DNA of 35,728 bases from Phycisphaerae bacterium (lineage in GTDB: Bacteria > Planctomycetota > Phycisphaerae > Tepidisphaerales > Tepidisphaeraceae), in assembly GCA_025924315.1 (NCBI GenBank), contig JAICIO010000057.1, positions 1-35,728 of the forward strand. Reading direction: 5' to 3'. Shown here piece by piece: positions 23,682-30,547 of this stretch (the stretch's first letter is position 1; every line of letters begins with the position of its first letter). Made by a program: the position numbers and the translations under genes. The notes beneath the pieces were generated by a model that saw only the letters and a list, made by a program, of their open reading frames with translations, had not been told where the DNA came from and did not search any database.

Positions 23682-26600
23682 ATGCCTCCGACGATGTTGA
23701 TCAACTCGCTCGAAACGATTCGCCGGAAGGTGAAGCTTCTCTCCATCACGTTTGGCGTGGGGATTCTGCTGGCGACGATTGTGGGGCTCGCGCTCGTTGT
23801 GATCGGACTGGATTATCTGCTCAATCTGCCTGCGGTGCCTCGGTTGGCGCTGCTCGTTGGGACGATCGCGGGGATTGCGTATGTGCTTTGGCATTGGGTC
23901 ATCCATGCGTGGGTGATGAAGATTTCGCTGTCGGATGTCGCGGGGCGGCTCGAGCATGCATTTCCGCAGTTTGATGATCGGCTGCGGAGCACCGTCGATT
24001 TTCTTCATCAGAAAGAGATTCCCGGTTCGGATGTGATGAAAGAGCGCGTGATTGGCGAGGCGACGAGCCTGGCAGCGTCGCTCAACCTCGATCGCGCGAT
24101 CGTCATGCGGCCGGTGTGGTATTCGATGGCGGCCGGCGTTTTCGCGATTGTCGTGGCGCTGCTGCTTGGGTCTCTCGTGAGCAGTTCGACACTGCGGATT
24201 GCGCTCTCGCGTCTCGTGAACCCATTCACCGAGATGCGCTGGCCGCGGCGGGTGCAGATCGATCTGGTGGGGAATGTGCCGACACGCGTGCCGGTCGGGC
24301 AGCGCGTGGATGTGAAGATGAGGCTCGCGCGCGGCGATAAGCCGTCGATGCAGGCGATCGTGTTTTGTCAATATGGGGACGGCCCGATTCAGCGCGAGCT
24401 GATGCAGCGCGGGGCGGACGGCGCGTACAGCGCGTCGCTCGACGCGAAGCTCGACGGAATCAAAGACGGGCTGATGAAGATCTGGATGAAGTCCGGCGAC
24501 GACGAGATGCATTTGAATGATGTGTCGGTCGTGCCGCGACTCGCGATCAAGTCGATCGACGCGACGATCACTCCGCCGAAATATGTGACGGGCGTGCAGC
24601 CGGTGATGGTGAATTTGAGCGCGGCGCCGGCATTGGCCGCTGTCGGGTCGACGGTGCAACTGCATGTGACGTTCAACAAGCCACTGAACGGCAGCGATGT
24701 CGTGATCGAGCCGGTTGAGAAGGACGCGAAATCGCCAAGCGTGACGTGGAAGCGGGACGGCGAAGCGGGCGCGATTGGCACTTGGGCGGCGACGGATTCG
24801 CTGCGATTTCATGTCCGCGGGACGGACCGGGACAATTTCACCAACAGCGCATTTCAGGAATTCGAGCTGATCGTTCGGCCGGACCAGATGCCGATCGTGC
24901 AGATCGAAAATCCAAGACGCAACGAAGAGCGCACGCCGCAGTCCGTCGTTCCGCTGCAGGGGATGGCGGAGGACGATTACGGGATTAAGAATCTCAAGCT
25001 CGTCGTCGATCGACTCGGGGATAAGAAGCATTGGGAAGTTCCACTCGTTGAAGCGTCAACCGCTAAGCCGCAAGCGGCTTGGAACCGGATTGATAGTCTG
25101 GGCGAACGGTTGCGATTTCGCCTCGGGTATCAGTGGGATCTACAGGCGCTGAAGGATGCGAACCTCAAGCCCGGCGATGTGCTCGAGTATTTCCTCCTCG
25201 TGCAGGACAACTACGAATTCAACGGCAAGCTGCACGATCCGGTGCCGAGCGGAAAGCTGCGCATCAGCCTCATCAGCCAGGAAGATCTGACGAACCGCAT
25301 CGTCGATGAGCTGCGCAACGCGAAGAACCAGATCAGCGAAGTGGCCAATGCGCAGACGCGGACGAAGCAGGAGACCACGTCGCTCGCGCAGGACACGAAG
25401 GACAAGCAGCAGTTCGATCAGGCGGACAAGACCGCTGCGGAGCGGCTTGGGACGCAGCAATCGACCGCGGCGTCGCAGGCGAAGCAGATCGCGGGGAAGA
25501 TGGACGCGATCGAGCAGCGCTTGGAAGAAAACAAATCGCCCGCGAATGACTTGAAGCAGATCGCGAAGGATGTTTCCAACGACCTGAATTCCGCGGCGGA
25601 AAATCCGATGAAAAACGCGTCGGCGAAATTGAACGACGCGCAGCAGAATCCGTCGAAGGATGCGCGGAATCAGGATTTGAAAGACGCGCAGGAAAATCAG
25701 CAGCGCGCGAACGATCAGCTCAACCAGGCGATGGATCGCATGGCGAATATCGGCTCGCTGCAGCAGACGATCGATCGCATTAACCAGATCCTGACCGAGC
25801 AGCAGGAGTTGAGCCGAGAGACGCAGGAGATCGGTAAGGACAATCTGGGCAAAAAGCCCGAGGACATGAAGCCCGAGGATCGCGACAAGCTCGACAAAAA
25901 CGCCGCCGACCAGGCCAAGCTCGCCGACCGCACCGGCAAGGCGATCGAGGAGATGAAGAAGCAGGCGGATCAGATGGCCAAGAGCGATCCGCCCTCGAGC
26001 GACACGATGAAGAAGGCCGCCGACACCGCGCAGCAGCAGCAGGTTCAGCCGAATCAGCAGAAGGCGTCGCAACAGGCGAAGCAGAATCAGCAGCAGGGCG
26101 CGCAAAGCGCGCAGAAGCAGGCGGAGCTTGGGTTGCAGATGGTGCTGAACGATCTGCGCGAGGCGGAGCAGCGCAAGCTCGCGGAGATTCAGCGTCAGCT
26201 GGCGGAATTGCAGAAGCAGGTGGAACTGCTCATTCGACGGCAGGCGGGGCACAACGTCGATAACCTCGCGACGCAAGGCCCGCCGCGGATTGCGAAGCTC
26301 GATCCGAAGACGTTGCCGGATCTGCTCGCCAAAGCGCAGCGCGATCCGAAGGAACAGCCCGCCGCCGTCGAATTGCCGACGCTCACCAATGGCCAGGAGC
26401 AAACCGAGCGCAACACGCGCGACATTGGCAAGACGGCGGAAGCGATGCCCAACGGCGCCGAGCCCGCGGCGAACATCACCCGCGCCGCCGACAAAATGGA
26501 GCGCGCGATCGTCAGCCTGCGCGATCAAAAGCTGCCGGATGCGTACGATCCGTCGCAGGTCGAGGCACTCGCCTCACTCGAACAGGCGAAGAAGCTCATC

Positions 26601-27884
26601 GACGAGATGAAGCAGAAGGTCGACGACAAGATCGACCAGAACCAGAAAGACACGATCCGCCAGGCATTCGTGAAGATTCGCGACGAGCAGCAGCGGATCA
26701 ATGAGCAGACCGTAACGATCGACAAAGCGCCGAAGCTCGCGGATGGAACGCTGAAGCGCGAAGACGCGGTGCGTCTCGGGCAGCTTCCCGGCCAGCAGGG
26801 CAAACTAGCAGATACAACCACTAAGCTGAGCGAGCCGCTCGCCAGCGCCGGTGGAATTGTTTATGTCTGGGCGAACAAGGACATCGTCAAGGCGATGAAC
26901 GATGTGAAGGCCGATCTCGGCAAGCCGGCGACCGGCGAACCGACGCAAATCGAGCAGAAGCGCATCATCACTGAACTGGATGCGATGATTCGCGAACTGG
27001 CGATCAAGCCGGTGCAGAGTAAGTTCGCCCAGGACCAGGGCGGGCAAGGCGGCGCGGGACAGCAGGCTGGGCAAAAGAAAAAGCCGACGCTGCCGACCGA
27101 GGCCGAGCTTCGCCTGATGAAAGATTTCCAGACCGCGATCAACGACTCGACGAAGGCGCTTGCTCAAGCGAAGGAAAAGGACAAGCAGAAGCTCATCGCC
27201 GCCGGCACGCGCCAAGGCGAGATGCGGACGCTGCTCGATCAGATCGTGAAGAAAGCGTCGGGCGGAGAGCTCGGACTCGGTCCCGAGCCGGATCCGAAGA
27301 ATCAGCTGCCCGAAGAAGCGAATGACGAACAGGTCGAGAACCAGGAGCTCGACGAGCAACTGCTCAACGGTAAGAAGGAAGACGAAGGCAAGGAGACCGA
27401 GCAGCAGGCGAATTTGATCGGCACGCGGATGGCGCGCTCGAAGCAGCGGCTCGCGCTCAATCTCGATCCGGGCAAGACGACGCAGATCATCCAGCAGCGC
27501 ATCATCGCGGATCTGGACCTGCTGATCGATCAGGCGCGCCAGCAGCAGGCGCAGGCGCGCAATTCCCCGCAGCAGGGGCAGGGTCAGAAGCAGAATCAGC
27601 CGCAGCAAGGCGATCAGCCGGCGCAGGCGAACAATCAGGGCCAGGGCCAGCAGCAAATGGGCCAGAAGACGCCCGCCCAGGACTCAACCGCCGGTGTGCG
27701 CAAGCAGGCTTCGCAGGAAGACCTCGCGAAGCAGATTCAGGAAACGATGCAGGAATGGGGCGGACTGACGCCCCGTCAACGCGCGGCGGTGATCGACGGA
27801 AAGAACGAAACCGTGATCGAAACGTACCGGAAGCTGGTCGAAGATTATTACAAATCCCTCTCGACGAAGTCGTCGGAAAGGTGA
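23682..27884 (+). CDS. Very long Gln-rich coiled-coil membrane protein, DUF4175-like
   Basis: This 1400-residue protein has three N-terminal hydrophobic segments (about residues 21-45, 50-70 and 146-168), with GRLEHAFPQFDDRLRSTVDFL between them. An extracytoplasmic beta-rich region with Ig-like character follows (about 180-540), then a very long stretch of predicted coiled coil. Two Gln-rich low-complexity tracts stand out, at about 780-810 and 1286-1335. The order resembles the DUF4175 family, whose members are large membrane proteins encoded after MoxR/VWA clusters; the function is unknown. The ATG at 23682 is preceded by GGGAGAGGAG at a suitable distance; ATG 23694 is an alternative. It closes the co-directional run and may be a structural or scaffold element in the envelope. 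A short palindrome of repeat type (AAGCCGCAAGCGGCTT, 25066-25081) lies inside. Confidence 0.82.
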   Translation: MPPTMLINSLETIRRKVKLLSITFGVGILLATIVGLALVVIGLDYLLNLPAVPRLALLVGTIAGIAYVLWHWVIHAWVMKISLSDVAGRLEHAFPQFDDRLRSTVDFLHQKEIPGSDVMKERVIGEATSLAASLNLDRAIVMRPVWYSMAAGVFAIVVALLLGSLVSSSTLRIALSRLVNPFTEMRWPRRVQIDLVGNVPTRVPVGQRVDVKMRLARGDKPSMQAIVFCQYGDGPIQRELMQRGADGAYSASLDAKLDGIKDGLMKIWMKSGDDEMHLNDVSVVPRLAIKSIDATITPPKYVTGVQPVMVNLSAAPALAAVGSTVQLHVTFNKPLNGSDVVIEPVEKDAKSPSVTWKRDGEAGAIGTWAATDSLRFHVRGTDRDNFTNSAFQEFELIVRPDQMPIVQIENPRRNEERTPQSVVPLQGMAEDDYGIKNLKLVVDRLGDKKHWEVPLVEASTAKPQAAWNRIDSLGERLRFRLGYQWDLQALKDANLKPGDVLEYFLLVQDNYEFNGKLHDPVPSGKLRISLISQEDLTNRIVDELRNAKNQISEVANAQTRTKQETTSLAQDTKDKQQFDQADKTAAERLGTQQSTAASQAKQIAGKMDAIEQRLEENKSPANDLKQIAKDVSNDLNSAAENPMKNASAKLNDAQQNPSKDARNQDLKDAQENQQRANDQLNQAMDRMANIGSLQQTIDRINQILTEQQELSRETQEIGKDNLGKKPEDMKPEDRDKLDKNAADQAKLADRTGKAIEEMKKQADQMAKSDPPSSDTMKKAADTAQQQQVQPNQQKASQQAKQNQQQGAQSAQKQAELGLQMVLNDLREAEQRKLAEIQRQLAELQKQVELLIRRQAGHNVDNLATQGPPRIAKLDPKTLPDLLAKAQRDPKEQPAAVELPTLTNGQEQTERNTRDIGKTAEAMPNGAEPAANITRAADKMERAIVSLRDQKLPDAYDPSQVEALASLEQAKKLIDEMKQKVDDKIDQNQKDTIRQAFVKIRDEQQRINEQTVTIDKAPKLADGTLKREDAVRLGQLPGQQGKLADTTTKLSEPLASAGGIVYVWANKDIVKAMNDVKADLGKPATGEPTQIEQKRIITELDAMIRELAIKPVQSKFAQDQGGQGGAGQQAGQKKKPTLPTEAELRLMKDFQTAINDSTKALAQAKEKDKQKLIAAGTRQGEMRTLLDQIVKKASGGELGLGPEPDPKNQLPEEANDEQVENQELDEQLLNGKKEDEGKETEQQANLIGTRMARSKQRLALNLDPGKTTQIIQQRIIADLDLLIDQARQQQAQARNSPQQGQGQKQNQPQQGDQPAQANNQGQGQQQMGQKTPAQDSTAGVRKQASQEDLAKQIQETMQEWGGLTPRQRAAVIDGKNETVIETYRKLVEDYYKSLSTKSSER
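25066..25081. repeat. Short palindrome inside the coiled-coil gene
   Basis: AAGCCG and CGGCTT flank CAAG, in the context ACCGCTAAGCCGCAAGCGGC, where the protein reads EASTAKPQAAWNRID. The words look like a short copy of another interspersed palindrome family, kept in frame. The evidence is weaker than for the long elements. Confidence 0.35.
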
Positions 27885-27915
27885 AGAATCGAAAGAGCTC
27901 AAAAATGCGAAACCA

Positions 27916-27997
27916 TGTCATCCTGAGCGCAGCGAAGGATCTCGGGATGGCAAGACGTGTTCAATATCGAGATCCTTCGCTGCGCTCAGGATGACAC
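27916..27997. repeat. Interspersed inverted repeat, CATCCTGAGCGCAGCGAAGG family, copy 3
   Basis: The arms 27916-27944 and 27968-27997 are almost perfectly complementary. The element lies between the coiled-coil gene and the secreted prenyltransferase-fold gene, ending 7 nt before the latter's ATG, so it occupies the place where a ribosome site would be expected. Confidence 0.92.
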
Positions 27998-28004
27998 GTG
28001 AGGT

Positions 28005-29090
28005 ATGCGTAAAGCCGTTGTGACATCGCTCTTGTCTCTCGCTTTCTTAGGTTCTGCGCTCGCCCAGCCGAAGCCCATCTCCCCCGAAGGCATCGCCAAG
28101 CAACCCAATCAGGTGCGCGGTGACGAGATCACGCCGAAGCAGCAGGAGGCGGTGGACAAAGGCCTGCGTTGGCTCTCGGCGCATCAGCAACCGGACGGCG
28201 CGTTTGGTGGCGAGAGCGGCGCCACGAAACATGCAGGTGTGACGGCGATGGCGGGGCTCGCGTTCATGGAAGCGGGGAATCTGCCCGGCCGTGGGAAGTA
28301 TGGCGACAACGTGCAGAAGTGTGTGGATTTCGTGCTGTCGTCTTCACAGGAATCCGGATTGATCACGTCGGATCAAACGCAGGGTCCGATGTACGGCCAC
28401 GGTTTTGCGACGCTGTTCCTCGCGGAAGTGTATGGCATGACCGGCGACGAGCAGGTGAAGGAAAAGTTGCAGAAGGCGGTGCGACTCATTCAGAAGACGC
28501 AGAACGCCGAGGGTGGCTGGCGCTATCAGCCGGTGCCATATGAAGCGGACATTTCGGTGACCATCTGCCAGGTAATGGCGCTGCGCGCGGCGCGCGACGC
28601 GGGGATCAAGGTCGAGAAGGAAGTCATCGACAACTCGATCAAGTATGTGCGATCGTGCCAGAATCTGGATGGCGGGTTCAGCTACATGGCGCACCAGAGC
28701 GGCGGCGGGGGCCCGAGCGGTTTCGCGCGCTCCGCCGCGGGTTGTGCGGCGCTCTACTACGCCGGCGTGTTCGAAGGCGATGATCTCAAACGCGGCCTCG
28801 ATTACGTCTTCAAATACATTCCCACGCGCGGCAACGCCGGCGCCGAGGGCATCGAAGGCCATTACTATTACGGCCACTACTACGCGGTGCAGGCGATGTT
28901 CCTCGCGGGCGGAAAATATTGGGAAAAATGGTATCCCGCGATTCGCGATCAGCTCATCAACAAGCAGCTGAGCAACGGCTCATGGCAAGGCGATTTCGGC
29001 GAAGATTACGCGACGAGCATGTCGCTGATCATTCTGCAAATGCCCAACCGCTACCTCCCCGTCTACACCGGCAAAGGCCCGGGAAGCTGA
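28005..29090 (+). CDS. Secreted prenyltransferase/squalene-cyclase-fold repeat protein
   Basis: This 361-residue protein has a signal peptide (MRKAVVTSLLSLAFLGSALA, cleaved near residue 20). The remainder consists of alpha/alpha repeats of the prenyltransferase/terpene-cyclase type: WLSAHQQPDGAFGG, IQKTQNAEGGWRYQ, VRSCQNLDGGFSYM and LSNGSWQGDFGEDYATSMS show the Q..DG.F/W pattern. The DXDD motif of true cyclases is not visible, so catalysis of triterpene cyclisation is doubtful; planctomycetes have many such proteins of unknown role. The ATG at 28005 gives the signal peptide; no ribosome site is seen because a repeat ends just upstream. The stop TGA overlaps the next ATG (TGATG), so the following NPCBM gene is translationally coupled and probably functionally linked. 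Confidence 0.88.
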   Translation: MRKAVVTSLLSLAFLGSALAQPKPISPEGIAKQPNQVRGDEITPKQQEAVDKGLRWLSAHQQPDGAFGGESGATKHAGVTAMAGLAFMEAGNLPGRGKYGDNVQKCVDFVLSSSQESGLITSDQTQGPMYGHGFATLFLAEVYGMTGDEQVKEKLQKAVRLIQKTQNAEGGWRYQPVPYEADISVTICQVMALRAARDAGIKVEKEVIDNSIKYVRSCQNLDGGFSYMAHQSGGGGPSGFARSAAGCAALYYAGVFEGDDLKRGLDYVFKYIPTRGNAGAEGIEGHYYYGHYYAVQAMFLAGGKYWEKWYPAIRDQLINKQLSNGSWQGDFGEDYATSMSLIILQMPNRYLPVYTGKGPGS

Positions 29091-30469
29091 TGCGATTTAT
29101 GTCGAATGCTTTTGGTAGGGTGCGCTTCAGCGCAGCGGTTATTCGTCTTTTCGGGGCGAATGAAATAACCGGTGCGCTGACGCGCACCCTACACGAGCGC
29201 GTCGGACCGCAACGTAGGGTCCGCTTCAGCGGACCGGTTACTCTTTTCTCGAGCGGAGAAGTAACCGGTCCGCTAAAGCGGACCCTACAAGGCCTGTCAG
29301 TATTGCTCGTTCTTCTTGTTGGTTCTTCTTCATTCGCCCAAGACGACTGGACCCTCACCACCGCCGATTTCCAATCGCATCGCGTGACGCTCTCGGCCGT
29401 TTCCGATTCCGGCATACAGGTCATCGAATCGGGAAAGGCGGCGACGATTCCGCTCGATCAATTCCTCGATCTCGATCGAATGGTGACCGCGCCAGCTTCG
29501 CCGTCCATGATCGTGTATCTCATCGGTGGCGATCGCCTCACGGGAATGCCGTTGGGCATCAAAGACGAGCAATTGCAGTGGAAGCAACCACTTCTCGGCG
29601 AGGTGAAGCTTCCGCTGAAGCGCATCGTCGCGATCGCGAAGGCCGGGCAAAATCCGCCGCGGGAGGATGAGGCGCGCACGGAGGATGTGGCGACGCTCGC
29701 CAATGGCGATACGGTTCACGGCATCGTCGCCACGCTCACGAGCGACACCGCCACGATTAGCGCAAACGGTCAGGATGTTCCCGTCCCGCTGTCATCGATC
29801 AACGTGCTCTCGTTCGCTTCGACCGGCGAAGCGAAACCGCCGCCGCCCGCGCGCGGTTTCCGCGTCTCGCTCGCGGATGGGTCCGCGTTTACCGGAACCA
29901 AAATCGAGCTGCAAAAGGATAGCCTCCGCCTCACGCCCGGAACCGGCGATGCGCGCAGCATTCCGCTGCCCAGCGTCGCGCGCATCGAGCAAACCAACGG
30001 CCCCGTCAGCTGGCTCGTCTCACGCACGCCGACTGAGAACGTGCAGATTCCGTACTTCGCGTCGCAAACCCAGCCTGCGAAGATGGGCCTGAGCGTCGAT
30101 GGACAACCGATCCGCGTCGGCGACAAAACCTATCCGCATTCCATCGGCGTCCATTCCTATTCGCGGCTCGTTTACGCACTTGATCCCGCGTACAAAACGT
30201 TCCGCACCGAATTCGCGATCGACGGCAATCTGCCCTACGCCAACGTCACGATCCGCATCAAGCTCGACGCCAAAGTCGTGCACGAGCAAAAAGACGTCAC
30301 CACCAACACGCCGCTCAAGCCCGTCGTGCTCGAACTGAACGGCGCCAAGCAGCTCACGCTCGAAGTCGATTACGGTAAAACCTACGACGTGCAGGACCGC
30401 CTCAACTGGATCGAGCCGGCGTTGCTGAAAACTGCTCCGCCCGCCTCTACTCCCTCAACTCAGCCATAA
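29090..30469 (+). CDS. Secreted NPCBM-domain protein with repeat-interrupted signal peptide
   Basis: This is a 459-residue protein. Its C-terminal domain (about residues 318-452) has the NPCBM/NEW2 hallmarks YPHSIGVHSYSRLVYAL, FRTEFAIDG, VTIRIKLDAKVVHE and LTLEVDYG, a carbohydrate-binding beta-sandwich. The middle part contains beta-rich repeats with LADGSAFTGTKIEL-like words. The start ATG overlaps the stop of the upstream gene. Oddly, the first eight residues (MRFMSNAF) are separated from the hydrophobic core LSVLLVLLVGSSSFAQ by about 58 residues encoded by two tandem inverted repeats (29115-29288). Either translation really starts at 29090 and export tolerates a long n-region, or an internal start after the repeats is used; I see no ATG there. 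It is probably exported and bound to sugars of the envelope. Confidence 0.85.
   Translation: MRFMSNAFGRVRFSAAVIRLFGANEITGALTRTLHERVGPQRRVRFSGPVTLFSSGEVTGPLKRTLQGLSVLLVLLVGSSSFAQDDWTLTTADFQSHRVTLSAVSDSGIQVIESGKAATIPLDQFLDLDRMVTAPASPSMIVYLIGGDRLTGMPLGIKDEQLQWKQPLLGEVKLPLKRIVAIAKAGQNPPREDEARTEDVATLANGDTVHGIVATLTSDTATISANGQDVPVPLSSINVLSFASTGEAKPPPPARGFRVSLADGSAFTGTKIELQKDSLRLTPGTGDARSIPLPSVARIEQTNGPVSWLVSRTPTENVQIPYFASQTQPAKMGLSVDGQPIRVGDKTYPHSIGVHSYSRLVYALDPAYKTFRTEFAIDGNLPYANVTIRIKLDAKVVHEQKDVTTNTPLKPVVLELNGAKQLTLEVDYGKTYDVQDRLNWIEPALLKTAPPASTPSTQP
29115..29192. repeat. In-frame inverted repeat, GTAGGGTGCGCTTCAGCGC family, unit 1
   Basis: The arms 29115-29143 and 29164-29192 lie within the coding start of the NPCBM gene and read GRVRFSAAVI and EITGALTRTL. 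The same family is present as a perfect copy at 35647-35724 and as a single arm at 33697-33725. Confidence 0.9.
29214..29288. repeat. In-frame inverted repeat, GTAGGGTCCGCTTCAGCGG variant, unit 2
   Basis: The arms 29214-29242 and 29260-29288 form a second tandem unit, read in the same frame as unit 1 (RRVRFSGPVT and EVTGPLKRTL). All GTGCGC words are replaced by GTCCGC and the partner words by GCGGAC, so the pairing is preserved. It is a distinct subfamily. Confidence 0.9.
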
Positions 30470-30533
30470 TTTTCGTCTTCGACGGGGATGTGGTATATTC
30501 TCGCGATCGGGGCGATCGTTTTTTCATTTCATC

Positions 30534-30547
30534 AGGAGGGGACATTG
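30534..30547 (+). promoter_or_regulatory. Ribosome site favouring a TTG start
   Basis: AGGAGG at 30534-30539 stands 5 nt before TTG at 30545. This box decides the start of the surface protein; no comparable site precedes the ATG at 30488, and TATATT at 30494-30499 between them could instead be a -10 box. Confidence 0.6.

Noticed and set aside
25140-26528. Long minus-strand frame opposite the coiled-coil gene
   Set aside because: It is Leu/Arg-rich low complexity, the complement of Gln/Lys/Glu codons. It has no start signal or motif.
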